Assembly (NCBI GenBank): GCA_030619585.1
Contig: JAUXBD010000026.1
Location: 1 to 8,978, forward strand
From: Desulfobacteraceae bacterium
GTDB lineage: Bacteria > Desulfobacterota > Desulfobacteria > Desulfobacterales > SURF-7
Direction: 5' to 3'
Length of the DNA stretch: 8,978 nt
The position numbers and the translations under genes were made by a program. Every line of letters begins with the position of its first letter. The first letter of the stretch is position 1. Under the pieces are notes generated by a model, which saw only the letters and a program-made list of their open reading frames with translations, was not told the DNA's origin and searched no databases. Below, one piece after another: positions 1 through 7,763 of this stretch.

Positions 1-1336
1 CGCCGCCGCCTTCACCAATAGTTACAGAAAGATCATTTATAAAACCATACAGATTACCGGAAGCATCAATATTTTCGATTTCCTCCATTGTAACTTGAAT
101 GCCGGAAGTTTCGGCACGTAAGGTTTGGCTCCCTTCAGAGGAAAGATTGATAGTAACAGGCTCATCATCGTCAGACGCTTCAATAAGAAGCCAGTCTGAA
201 TCCTGACTTGTATTGTTGCCTGCAGCAGAATCATCAGATGTGCTGCCGCCATCAATCAACAGGTTATCGCCATCAGTCGGGTCAAGTTCAGACAGGCTGG
301 CAAAGAAAAAATCTGCATTACGCCCGCCATACAGATCGTCCTGTGTATCAAAATTCCATAAATTCGGCTGAAGCTCATCTGTCAGTGTGTCACGAGCAAC
401 AAATGTACCTGTAGCGCTATCATACTCCATAACAAATCTGTCTGCTGCAACACCACCGCCCGCCAGGAAGTCATTACCAATACCGCCAAATGCCGTATCC
501 ACACCAAGACCGCCAAGGAAAATATTCCCATCGGTATTTACACCGTCACCATCAAAACCTGTGCCGTCAAAATCTATATTTCCAAGAAAATTATTCTGGG
601 AATCAGTCTGATTCAGAGGATTGCGCGCATAGGCATCAACAATTTCAAAATCAACGCCATCGTCCTGAGCAGTGGGATCATTATTTTCAACACTGTCATT
701 GGCAATGACGCCGTCACTGTTGAGATCAATACCTGTTACCTGATCGTCATTGGCTGTCAGATCAATACGGACAGCCTGATCTCCGGTAAGGCGCATTACA
801 TCGGCACCGGCAGCAGATTCAACGGCAATATCAATGCCTTCCACATAGCTGCCATCAGCTTCTGCATCAACTGCAGCCATGGCATTTACAACACTTACGT
901 TTGTATGATCAACATCCTCAAGGGAAAAGTCGGTACCCGTCAGTCCCAAACTAGCGTAGTACAAACCCACCTCTGCCTTGTTGGCAATGATTTCAGCGTC
1001 GTCGCCTGTGGCGCCGTTTTTCATGGCTTCGATCATAATGCTCCGTGTCATGGTACCGCCAAGTCCATTCTCGCCAATCCAGTAAGCCAGTCCTTCATCA
1101 TCCGGTACCCGGTTAAAAAGGTTATAATAAATAGAGGTGACGAATTCAGTATCCGTGCTTCCAGTCGGATAGAGAGCCTGAGTTTCAGGTTGATCAAAAA
1201 AACTCATGGCAATCTGCTCAATGGTCGGGTCGCCATCAAAAGAATCGTTTACCCAATAATCAAGCCCGGTCGCATCCGGTGCCCTGTTAAATGTTGCCAC
1301 ATAAAGTTCGGCTACCTGTTGTTCAGTTACGGCCAT
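1..1336 (-). CDS. DUF4214 / RTX-type calcium-binding secreted protein, partial (C-terminus beyond window)
   Basis: The frame is open for 445 codons from ATG at 1336 to base 2 with no stop, so the C-terminus lies beyond the window. AGGAG (1343-1347) sits 6 nt upstream of the ATG and supports the start. Residues 1-105 form a DUF4214-type region with two copies of the signature: LYVATFNRAPDATGLDYW (11-28) and YYNLFNRVPDDEGLAYW (70-86). A long Asp/Asn/Gly-rich stretch follows, with RTX-like nonapeptides GGLGVDTAFGGIGNDF (275-290), LAGGG (291-295) and LYGGRNADFFF (335-345). The visible part ends in GEGGG, which may begin further repeats. There is no N-terminal signal peptide or membrane segment, as expected for type I secretion, where the signal is C-terminal. 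RTX repeats bind Ca2+ and fold outside the cell. Inferred role: secreted or cell-surface protein. No type I transporter is visible. A separate promoter is likely, since 360 bp separate it from the upstream operon. Confidence 0.85.
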   Translation of the reverse strand, partial: MAVTEQQVAELYVATFNRAPDATGLDYWVNDSFDGDPTIEQIAMSFFDQPETQALYPTGSTDTEFVTSIYYNLFNRVPDDEGLAYWIGENGLGGTMTRSIMIEAMKNGATGDDAEIIANKAEVGLYYASLGLTGTDFSLEDVDHTNVSVVNAMAAVDAEADGSYVEGIDIAVESAAGADVMRLTGDQAVRIDLTANDDQVTGIDLNSDGVIANDSVENNDPTAQDDGVDFEIVDAYARNPLNQTDSQNNFLGNIDFDGTGFDGDGVNTDGNIFLGGLGVDTAFGGIGNDFLAGGGVAADRFVMEYDSATGTFVARDTLTDELQPNLWNFDTQDDLYGGRNADFFFASLSELDPTDGDNLLIDGGSTSDDSAAGNNTSQDSDWLLIEASDDDEPVTINLSSEGSQTLRAETSGIQVTMEEIENIDASGNLYGFINDLSVTIGEGGG

Positions 1337-1437
1337 TTTTTTCTCCTTTAAGTTAAATTTGATTAATATTTAGGATCGCTCAACGAACGACTCCGGTCAA
1401 ACCGCATTAGCTTAAATAATTACACCTGCAAATGCTT

Positions 1438-1455
1438 TGGTCATGGTCATGGTCA
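1438..1455. repeat. Three perfect tandem copies of a hexamer (TGGTCA / TGACCA)
   Basis: TGGTCA occurs three times head to tail on the plus strand and is followed by an imperfect fourth unit, TGGCAA. On the minus strand it falls at or just after the transcription start predicted from the sigma-54-like site, so it would lie at the 5' end of the leader of the RTX protein mRNA. Short repeats like this can change copy number by slippage; whether this one does is unknown. Confidence 0.7.
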
Positions 1456-1466
1456 TGGCAAATTTA

Positions 1467-1482
1467 TGCAAATATGATACCA
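1467..1482 (-). promoter_or_regulatory. Candidate sigma-54 (-24/-12) promoter for the RTX protein gene
   Basis: The minus strand reads TGGTATCATATTTGCA, with GG and GC separated by exactly 10 nt. This fits the RpoN pattern TGGCAC-N5-TTGCW, with the -24 half only partly conserved. Transcription would start near 1456, giving a leader of about 120 nt before the ATG at 1336. I saw no better sigma-70 promoter in 1337-1600. No enhancer-binding site could be identified. The assignment rests on pattern only. Confidence 0.4.
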
Positions 1483-1696
1483 GAGCCAGTCAAAAACATC
1501 ATTTTTTGATTCTACCACATAAATTCTGCTCAAAGCTTAGATGTTTTCTATAATCATTTCAGGCTCAAAACAATAAACCTTAAATACTGACGGAGACGTT
1601 TGAAAAACCTTCTTACAATCATAAAAGATATCGACATGTCGGACCTGGTTTTCTTTTTTTGGGTTTTATCTGTACACACCTGGTTTTATTTAGCCA

Positions 1697-4600
1697 CTAT
1701 GTTGACAACAACCCTTTTATCATCCCACCAAGCCGATTTCCTAAAATATTCCACGAATGAGCCGCTATCCATCTATCCTGAATCTGCTGTTTACTTTTTA
1801 AGAGATCAGGATCAAGGAGCAATTGTTCAACTCCGGCAGCAATATCTTTAGAAGATGTTCCGGGCAGTGTATGAACGATGTCTTTTACATCAGAAAAAAT
1901 TTCAAGTGGTGTGCAGATAACCGGACAGCGGGTTGCAATGCCGTATCTGACTGCGGCACTTGATGATTCAGCGGTTGCCTGGTAGGGAAAAACAACCATG
2001 GATGCAGAATCAATCAGAGCGAAACTCTCTTCATCTTTAAGAAAATCTGTTATCATGGTAGCACAATTGCGCAGTTGATTTTCTTTTATTAAATCCAGGC
2101 ACCGCAGTTTTGTTTCATCCGACACTATATTCGGATACAGGGCATTTACCATTAACAGGTGTAAGTTTGAATGGGTCTTTTTTAAAAAAGCAAAGGCTTC
2201 AATTAACTGTTCCAGCCCTTTATGGGGCAGCATAAACCCATAGCTGGCAATAACGGTTTTTTCCGGTGAAATTTTAACTATTTCTGCACTTTTCGATGAA
2301 CAGGGCAAACGGTTAAGAACGCCATGGGGAAAAATAGCAGTGTTTTTATATATTCCCCGGGATTTAAACAGGTTCAGATCTTCGATGCCATGCACCAGCA
2401 AGCGGTCAATTGTTGCAAGAGCGTTGGTGACCGGCTTCAGCGATGCTTTGAATTCAGAAATTTCCACATCTTTTGTGGAATGGAAAAAAATGATTAAGAC
2501 AATGCCATGATCGGTTGTAAACTGAATAATCTTTTCAAGGTGTTCTGCGCTGAAAAAAGCAAAATTAAACTGAAGAACAATGACATCCGGTTTTTCTTCT
2601 GCTATGGTTGATAGAAGCGCTTCAACATCTCCTCCGCAGTCTGTCCAGCAACGGAAAACATTGGCTTTGTCTGATTTAGACGTTATATCAGACTCAAATG
2701 TTGTATCAGGCTTGGAAGCAAATATTTTAATATCAAAATCATCCATGGGCAATGCATCTACAAGAAACTTTGAATAGGTGGCAATGCCGCATTTAGAGTT
2801 CCATGACGATACCCACCCAAGGGTGATTTTTTTTCCGGAAAGGGGTTTGATCCGGCGTATCTTATGCTCCAGCTCTTTTAATCTGTTCACGCACTGATCC
2901 CAGGTAAACTGTTTTTCAATAAGTTTTTTTGCAGCATCAAGTCGTGGTTTAAGCTGCTCTCTTGTTGCGAAACGCACTTCATGCATCAATTTTCCAAGGT
3001 GTTTAACATCGGGTTCCATCCAGACAGAGTTGAAGAGCTGCATGTGTGTTTTTGCAGCCTGAAAAGAGAAATCTATCAACCAGCTTGTATCTTTAGTGCA
3101 AAAATCAGACTGACCTCCATAGGCGGTGGTTATGACAGGAAGCCCATGCCACATGGCCTCAGCCATGGGAAGACCAAACCCCTCACCCCTTGACGGAGCC
3201 ACAAGGGCATCATATTGTTGGTACAGATCAGCAATTTCTGAAATGGCAAGCTCTTTATTGATGATCTCAATGGGTGGACAATCAGGCAAACTCTTTTTTA
3301 GCCTTTCCACCTGTTCTTCAATGGTATTGTGAATGTTGGGAAAGGTTTTAATCACAAGGCTGACATCGTCTTTACAGGTAAAGGTTTCAGCAAAAGCCGA
3401 AAGCAGCAGATCAACTCCCTTGCGGGGGAAACAGGAGGAAACATGCAGAAAGGTAAAGGTTTTATCCTTTTTCACCACTGACCCATGCCCGTTGATTGCC
3501 CGGAGATGATCCACACCGTTTCCTATGACGGCAACAGGCAGCCGGACGCCATTATCAATCATAATCTTTTTCACAAAGGTGGAGGTTACGGTCAAGCCAT
3601 CAAGGTATTGATTGAAATCATCTACCCATTCATGGGGCAGGGTCGATTCCTCCCACGCATAATTTAGCAGATTAATCTGACCGTCCATGTCAGCAACCCG
3701 TGGTGGATAGAGATTACGAATAACTACATCTGCCCGGCTTGCCTTACTGCCCCTTTCCCAGAGTTTTTCAACTCCCGGAATTGATCTGAGTGCATCCATG
3801 TCCGGTTTATAGTCGCCCTGTCCCTCTGTGGCAAAGAGCCCGACAGTTCCGGGATTTTTGCGATCCAGAGCCAGGGCTATCTCCCTATTAACGATGGCAA
3901 GGCTGTAGGAAGATTCAAAAGGACCTTCAACTTGATACAAAAGCCTGCTCACGGTATTTAATTGTTCCGGGCATGGAGGATTTGGAACATTAATTCCCTC
4001 TTCTTTTAAAAAAGAGTATAACTGTTTTGACAATTGTTTTTCTGTAAATTTACTTATATGGTGTTGCTGATTCCTTATCAGAGCCCTTTTCATGGAACGA
4101 TCCCTGGAAAGAATTTTTATTAAGGCAGCAATGGAGAGATAGTCTTTTTTTGTAATTAAAATACCTGTCCCGCCCATGGTGTAAAAAACATTACTGCTTT
4201 TAAACGCCATGACAGGAACATCAAATGCCATGGCTTCAATTAAGGGAACACCAAAACCTTCATGCTCGCTCATGCACAAAAAAAGATCGGCTGCCCTGTA
4301 CCATGCATAAAGCTGAGAATCAGAAATTTTTCCCGTGAGCTTAACGCGGTTATTTAAACCAGATGACTTGATCAGAGCTGACAGCTTTCTGTAACAGGGA
4401 TCAATTTCAGAATAACCACCAACAAGTACAAGCTGAAAAGGACGGTTTAAGATTGTTTTTAAATACCATGCAATGATTATGAGATCTTCCTGGCATTTGT
4501 TGGGAGCAATTCGTCCCACAAAAAGAATTGTATAAATTTTAGATGATGAAAGGACAACGCTTTCATCCCATTTTCGGTTTTGAATTTTGTTGATATCAAT

Positions 4601-5056
4601 CAGCAAAGGGATTTCTTCTACATCCTTGTAACCAATATCCAGCAACTCATCCGCGTTAAAGCGGGAATCAGCTATAGCTGATTGCATGACAGGAAGATAT
4701 GCTTTTAATTGTTCTCGTCCAAGACTGGAATAATATCGAAAAGGAGACTCTTCAGGAAAAAATTCTGCGGGAGTAATGTTATGATACACAAGAATTTTTT
4801 TCCCTGGAAGATTCATCACCCAATCGGCAAGATTATGTCCCATGGAGTGATGGATCAATATGATATCATCTTTTTTTAATTTCAGCTTTTTATAGGAATA
4901 AAGCTCTTTTTTAAATTCCGGGGCAACCTGCTCCACATAAATTTTTGAAACAAAACCAAACTTTAAAAGCAGCCGGCGTATCAAAAGCATTGAATTGGTA
5001 ACAGCATCGCCATAGGCAGATCCTGAATGAAATTGATGGATAGCTGTTTTTTTCAT
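1697..5056 (-). CDS. Giant triple-domain GT4 glycosyltransferase
   Basis: This 1119-residue protein (numbered from ATG 5056) is three GT-B fold, GT4-like modules in a row. Such enzymes transfer sugars from nucleotide-sugar donors, probably at the cytoplasmic membrane face. Module 1 (about 1-350) starts with KTAIHQFHSGSAYGDA and has FVGRIAPNK with Arg182 and Lys187, plus the EX7E motif EGFGVPLIE (Glu266/Glu274). Module 2 (about 370-730) starts with VEGPFESSYSLA and has Lys546 and EGFGLPMAE (Glu625/Glu633). Module 3 (about 743-1119) starts with WVSSWNSKCGIATYS and has Lys946, but its EX7E is degenerate: Glu1030 is followed eight residues later by Tyr. It may be inactive, differ in mechanism, or serve acceptor binding. 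An alternative GTG start at 5104 adds 16 residues and overlaps the upstream stop by 1 nt. Homology to module 1 family members begins at the ATG, and the extension carries a repeat fragment, so I prefer the ATG. Neither start has a clear Shine-Dalgarno. Donor and acceptor sugars cannot be read from sequence. Confidence 0.93.
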   Translation of the reverse strand: MKKTAIHQFHSGSAYGDAVTNSMLLIRRLLLKFGFVSKIYVEQVAPEFKKELYSYKKLKLKKDDIILIHHSMGHNLADWVMNLPGKKILVYHNITPAEFFPEESPFRYYSSLGREQLKAYLPVMQSAIADSRFNADELLDIGYKDVEEIPLLIDINKIQNRKWDESVVLSSSKIYTILFVGRIAPNKCQEDLIIIAWYLKTILNRPFQLVLVGGYSEIDPCYRKLSALIKSSGLNNRVKLTGKISDSQLYAWYRAADLFLCMSEHEGFGVPLIEAMAFDVPVMAFKSSNVFYTMGGTGILITKKDYLSIAALIKILSRDRSMKRALIRNQQHHISKFTEKQLSKQLYSFLKEEGINVPNPPCPEQLNTVSRLLYQVEGPFESSYSLAIVNREIALALDRKNPGTVGLFATEGQGDYKPDMDALRSIPGVEKLWERGSKASRADVVIRNLYPPRVADMDGQINLLNYAWEESTLPHEWVDDFNQYLDGLTVTSTFVKKIMIDNGVRLPVAVIGNGVDHLRAINGHGSVVKKDKTFTFLHVSSCFPRKGVDLLLSAFAETFTCKDDVSLVIKTFPNIHNTIEEQVERLKKSLPDCPPIEIINKELAISEIADLYQQYDALVAPSRGEGFGLPMAEAMWHGLPVITTAYGGQSDFCTKDTSWLIDFSFQAAKTHMQLFNSVWMEPDVKHLGKLMHEVRFATREQLKPRLDAAKKLIEKQFTWDQCVNRLKELEHKIRRIKPLSGKKITLGWVSSWNSKCGIATYSKFLVDALPMDDFDIKIFASKPDTTFESDITSKSDKANVFRCWTDCGGDVEALLSTIAEEKPDVIVLQFNFAFFSAEHLEKIIQFTTDHGIVLIIFFHSTKDVEISEFKASLKPVTNALATIDRLLVHGIEDLNLFKSRGIYKNTAIFPHGVLNRLPCSSKSAEIVKISPEKTVIASYGFMLPHKGLEQLIEAFAFLKKTHSNLHLLMVNALYPNIVSDETKLRCLDLIKENQLRNCATMITDFLKDEESFALIDSASMVVFPYQATAESSSAAVRYGIATRCPVICTPLEIFSDVKDIVHTLPGTSSKDIAAGVEQLLLDPDLLKSKQQIQDRWIAAHSWNILGNRLGGMIKGLLST

Positions 5057-5070
5057 AATTTTTATTTGCA

Positions 5071-5087
5071 GGGGTTTAGGCTGAAGG
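5071..5087 (+). repeat. Isolated fragment of the 8.6-kb heptad repeat
   Basis: GGGGTTTAGGCTGAAGG differs at one position from 8655-8671 (GGGGATTAGGCTGAAGG), in the same orientation. The 12-mer core TTAGGCTGAAGG occurs at 5076-5087, 8638-8649 and 8660-8671. The fragment lies between the stop of the single-domain glycosyltransferase and the ATG of the large one, suggesting that this stretch is a spacer that received a repeat and not a conserved N-terminus. Confidence 0.7.
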
Positions 5088-5103
5088 GAGTTTCGTTCAG
5101 GCA

Positions 5104-6189
5104 CTAATTAAGCACTGCTTTTAAAAACCGATCTTCTATTGTTTTATTTGAAAACCGTTTAATGTTTTTTTTGCCTTCATTTGCAACATAGTTTCTATAG
5201 TCTGCATTATTGCATAAAACATGGATTGTTGCTGCAAATTTTTGATAATCCGGCTTGTCAAACAGAATCTGGTTTTTACCCATGGTTTCTGCAACCGCAC
5301 TTGTACTCAGTGCAACAACCGGCAAAGAATGAAACTGTGCCTCTAAAACAGGCAGACAAAAACCTTCATGGCATGACATCAGTAAAAAAATATGCGAAGA
5401 GCTATAATAGGTGTGCAGTTCATTAAAGGTTACAGAACCCCTTATATTCACTATCTCATTTAACCGGTTCAGCTTAGTTAAATGATTAAGTTCATCCTGA
5501 TATGAACTTAAACCTGGATCTATTCCACCCACAATGGTTAATCTGATATTTGAGTCATACATGGCTACATAACCGGCAATAACCCTGAGTAAATGTTTAT
5601 GACCTTTGTTTGGCACCAGACGCCCCACAAACAGAATATTCACCTTGCCATCGTATAGATTACGGGCAAGGTCTGTTTTGATTTCAGCGTTTTTAAAATC
5701 ATCTAATTTGTGAAAAGGAGGAATTATCTTAATTCTGGATTCATCTATACCGTACCTTAAAAAATCTTTTGCATTAAAATGTGAATCACATAAAAATTTT
5801 GTAACCCGGCTTAAGCGTGCAATGGATCCGGTCTGCTCCGTACCTTGTTTGCAATATTTTTCATGGAACTGATTGTAAGGTTTAAAAAATTCAGAAGGTG
5901 TTATGTTGTGATATTTAATAAAAATCCGGCATCTTGCTTTTTTTAGAATCTTTTGACCATAGTCCCAGCATCCGCCATGGTGATAAATCAATATATTATC
6001 ACGGTCATCAATGATATCAAAAAGTTTACTTTTATCTATAAGATATGGAGCCATAAGAGCATTTGTCACCTCTTCTGCATAAACAACCGTTGAGATATCG
6101 TTGTTGTTCAGCACTGAAAACTGATGGGAGACATCGTTTCCTATGGCATCATTTTCCATCAGGGAACCAACTGCTATACAGATCTTCAT
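5104..6189 (-). CDS. GT4 family glycosyltransferase
   Basis: This 361-residue, single-module GT-B glycosyltransferase has the usual length for GT4. The N-terminal acceptor half starts MKICIAVGSL and contains YHNITPSEFF (93-102). The C-terminal donor half has ILFVGRLVPNKG with Arg190 and Lys195, a Gly-rich IVGG (219-222), and the EX7E motif EGFCLPVLE (Glu275/Glu283). All expected donor-site residues are present, so it should be active, but the sugar is unknown. YHNITP recurs in module 1 of the next protein, so the two are likely paralogous. The start ATG overlaps the upstream methyltransferase stop as ATGA (6186-6189), and its own TAG abuts a possible GTG start of the next gene, so expression is probably translationally coupled. 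Probable role: one step in assembling a surface oligosaccharide. Confidence 0.93.
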   Translation of the reverse strand: MKICIAVGSLMENDAIGNDVSHQFSVLNNNDISTVVYAEEVTNALMAPYLIDKSKLFDIIDDRDNILIYHHGGCWDYGQKILKKARCRIFIKYHNITPSEFFKPYNQFHEKYCKQGTEQTGSIARLSRVTKFLCDSHFNAKDFLRYGIDESRIKIIPPFHKLDDFKNAEIKTDLARNLYDGKVNILFVGRLVPNKGHKHLLRVIAGYVAMYDSNIRLTIVGGIDPGLSSYQDELNHLTKLNRLNEIVNIRGSVTFNELHTYYSSSHIFLLMSCHEGFCLPVLEAQFHSLPVVALSTSAVAETMGKNQILFDKPDYQKFAATIHVLCNNADYRNYVANEGKKNIKRFSNKTIEDRFLKAVLN

Positions 6190-7643
6190 GCTTTAAATCC
6201 AATAATTGAGTAATCCTGTCCGACTGCAAACTGATCATTCAAGAAAGGATCCTCGATATGAATCGAACTGTTTGGATTCAGTCTCATTATTTCAACATTC
6301 ACAAACCCCCGCGCTTCTATTAAATAGGATAATGTCTGTGGAGGTATTGGTTTAATATGGGACGGATCCACATAAAAAGTACAGGCGCCGACAAGTAAAT
6401 TTTCAGGGTTGGGTGTTTCAAAAATACAAATTCCACCTGGTTTCAAAACCCGTAATGATTCATCAAACAGGGTAATCAATGTTTGAAACGGCAAATGCTC
6501 AACGATATGAAAACCAGTGACTACCGAAAGCGTATTGTTTTTTAAACTTCGCAAATGGTTCAGGGCATCGGATTCCATGACATCAAGACCCAGGTCCCGG
6601 CATTGAGCAACCATAATCCGGTTCAAATCCAGACCTCTGGCCGGAATATCATTTTCTTTAAGAAGTTCAAGCCATTCACCACGACCGCACCCTATATCTA
6701 ATACCAGCGCATCATTTGCGGCTTTCAGGACATCTTCCACATAAGGCAGGTAAACTTTTACACGTTTCTTTATCTCTTCTCTTGTTCCTCTAAATTTATT
6801 TTCAAAATCTACATACATGGCATCAAGGAGATGATCTTCTTCTTTGACCATATTTCCGATCTGTTCAATGGAAATCGGCTCCGGAAGTCTTTTGCGAGCC
6901 TCTTCCAGAAGAAGCCGAAGTCTGCGCTGCATATCCAGAGTAGTTAGCTTGTGACCTTTTATTTGTCTTGACAGTTCTGCTGATTCATTTGACAATGCTG
7001 AAACTGCCTCTTTTAGCTCGCTTTTCTGAGCAGACTGAGCCCGGCTGATTTCCTCCTGCAGCACTGTAATATGCGAAAGTCTTTTTTCAGATTCCTCTTT
7101 AACAAGACGGATTTGCGTAAAAGCCGCATTTTCAATTACCTGTATATTTTTCAAAATAACTGGAAGATTTAACAATCCTGTAACAATTCTCAATCCCCAT
7201 CCCAAAACCGGTATCTTAAAAAAACTTTGGAGCATAAAAGGGAGCAAAAGACCTTTGACATGGACTTTTTTACTGCGCCCTTCCCGGGAATAACGAAGGC
7301 GGCCCACTATATCGACTTTTGTAAGCTCCCCTTTTTGCAATCTTGACAAATAAAACTCCCCCCCTGAATCCGGTAATCTACAAAGTATTGAGGAGTAGGC
7401 ATTATCTATAAAGTCTGAATCATGGTATCCTAAGAAATCGCTTAATGCATAAAACTCTTTATGTGGCAGAGGATGAGCCGCTGGTATAATAGTATGACTT
7501 GAAAAGGATGGGCATGGAGAAAAAGGGGTTTCTTCCTTGCCGGTGAAATGATGGTATGGTTTATTCTTTTGTTGTTGCACCTCTTCCCGAATACGGGACA
7601 TTATTTCATCAATATTGATCTTAGGAGTATTAATTTCGATCAT
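6186..7643 (-). CDS. DUF4214 / coiled-coil / class I SAM-dependent methyltransferase
   Basis: This 485-residue protein has a modular layout. Residues 1-22 (INTPKINIDEIMSRIREEV) match a short N-terminal motif common in proteins of such glycan clusters. A Pro/Ser-rich linker leads to a DUF4214-type segment at about 73-122 (FIDNAYSSILCRLPDSGGEF, 78-97). Next is a hydrophobic, possibly membrane-associating stretch (131-166) and a charged heptad-rich likely coiled coil (about 175-250). The methyltransferase follows: motif I VLDIGCGRGEW (314-324), acidic GLDLN (337-341, Asp339 for SAM ribose), HIVEHL (379-384), LKPGG (400-404) and ETPNPEN (409-415). ATG 7643 has AAGGG (7650-7654) 6 nt upstream. It is the first gene of the glycan operon. 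Architecture resembles, by analogy only, O-antigen chain-terminating WbdD-type enzymes (methyltransferase plus coiled coil plus membrane contact), but no kinase domain is present. Likely role: methylating a sugar of the glycan made by the downstream transferases; substrate unproven. Confidence 0.9.
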   Translation of the reverse strand: MIEINTPKINIDEIMSRIREEVQQQKNKPYHHFTGKEETPFSPCPSFSSHTIIPAAHPLPHKEFYALSDFLGYHDSDFIDNAYSSILCRLPDSGGEFYLSRLQKGELTKVDIVGRLRYSREGRSKKVHVKGLLLPFMLQSFFKIPVLGWGLRIVTGLLNLPVILKNIQVIENAAFTQIRLVKEESEKRLSHITVLQEEISRAQSAQKSELKEAVSALSNESAELSRQIKGHKLTTLDMQRRLRLLLEEARKRLPEPISIEQIGNMVKEEDHLLDAMYVDFENKFRGTREEIKKRVKVYLPYVEDVLKAANDALVLDIGCGRGEWLELLKENDIPARGLDLNRIMVAQCRDLGLDVMESDALNHLRSLKNNTLSVVTGFHIVEHLPFQTLITLFDESLRVLKPGGICIFETPNPENLLVGACTFYVDPSHIKPIPPQTLSYLIEARGFVNVEIMRLNPNSSIHIEDPFLNDQFAVGQDYSIIGFKA

Positions 7644-7672
7644 AATTTCCCTTCATTAGCTCTTTCAAAGAG

Positions 7673-7690
7673 ACTATTTTATATTCACCG
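7673..7690 (-). promoter_or_regulatory. Weak candidate -10 element for the glycan operon
   Basis: The minus strand reads TATAAAAT at 7684-7677, about 35 nt upstream of the methyltransferase ATG. No convincing -35 lies at 16-18 bp spacing; TTGCGT sits about 21 bp away. The operon has 186 bp upstream that must hold its promoter unless hicAB transcripts read through. Confidence 0.2.
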
Positions 7691-7715
7691 CAGAGCCACA
7701 GAGAACGCAAAGAAG
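7684..7715. repeat. Dispersed-repeat-like sequence of the CCGCAGAG / CACAGAGAACGC type
   Basis: CACCGCAGAGCCACAGAGAA (7687-7706) followed by CGCAAAGAAG matches my memory of a very common intergenic repeat in Desulfobacterota and other environmental bacteria. There is only one copy in this window, so the repeat status rests on recognition and not on internal comparison. It sits in the probable leader of the glycan operon. Confidence 0.5.
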
Positions 7716-7722
7716 TTTACGT

Positions 7723-7750
7723 ATTCCAACGCTGGAGCATGGGAACGAGA
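7723..7750. repeat. Dispersed-repeat-like imperfect palindrome (TTCCCAnGCTCCAGCGTTGGAA type)
   Basis: On the minus strand it reads CTCGTTCCCATGCTCCAGCG and continues TTGGAAT. The arms TTCCCATGCT and AGCGTTGGAA pair imperfectly (two mismatches). It resembles a widespread intergenic element of environmental bacteria. It is single-copy here. Confidence 0.5.
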
Positions 7751-7763
7751 AAACAACCCAAAG

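Larger units (their letters stand above)
1337..1696. other. 360-bp intergenic region between the glycosyltransferase operon and the RTX gene
   Basis: No credible gene is present. It contains the RTX gene ribosome binding site (1343-1347), the TGGTCA triplet, the sigma-54-like site, a perfect 10-bp palindrome CGACATGTCG (1632-1641), and a direct repeat ACCTGGTTTT (1643-1652 and 1678-1687, 35 bp apart) just beyond the stop of the large glycosyltransferase. The palindrome is too short, and its minus-strand T-run too poor, to call a rho-independent terminator. Confidence 0.6.

Noticed and set aside
905..1351. 148-codon plus-strand ORF
   Set aside because: It is antisense to the DUF4214 part of the RTX protein, which has clear family motifs, a ribosome binding site and matching frame. 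The antisense product has no recognisable motif.
1454..1471. Plus-strand sigma-54-like TGGCAAATTTATGCA
   Set aside because: The GG to GC distance is 9 nt instead of 10, and no plus-strand gene follows.
1632..1660. Rho-independent terminator at the CGACATGTCG palindrome
   Set aside because: The stem is at most 4-5 bp with no loop. The T-rich run is on the plus strand, where no gene ends.
1600..1851. 83-codon plus-strand ORF with TTG start and a hydrophobic stretch
   Set aside because: More than half of it overlaps the 3' end of the large glycosyltransferase in antisense, it needs a TTG start, and the peptide resembles no known family. GGAG lies just upstream, so it is not fully excluded.
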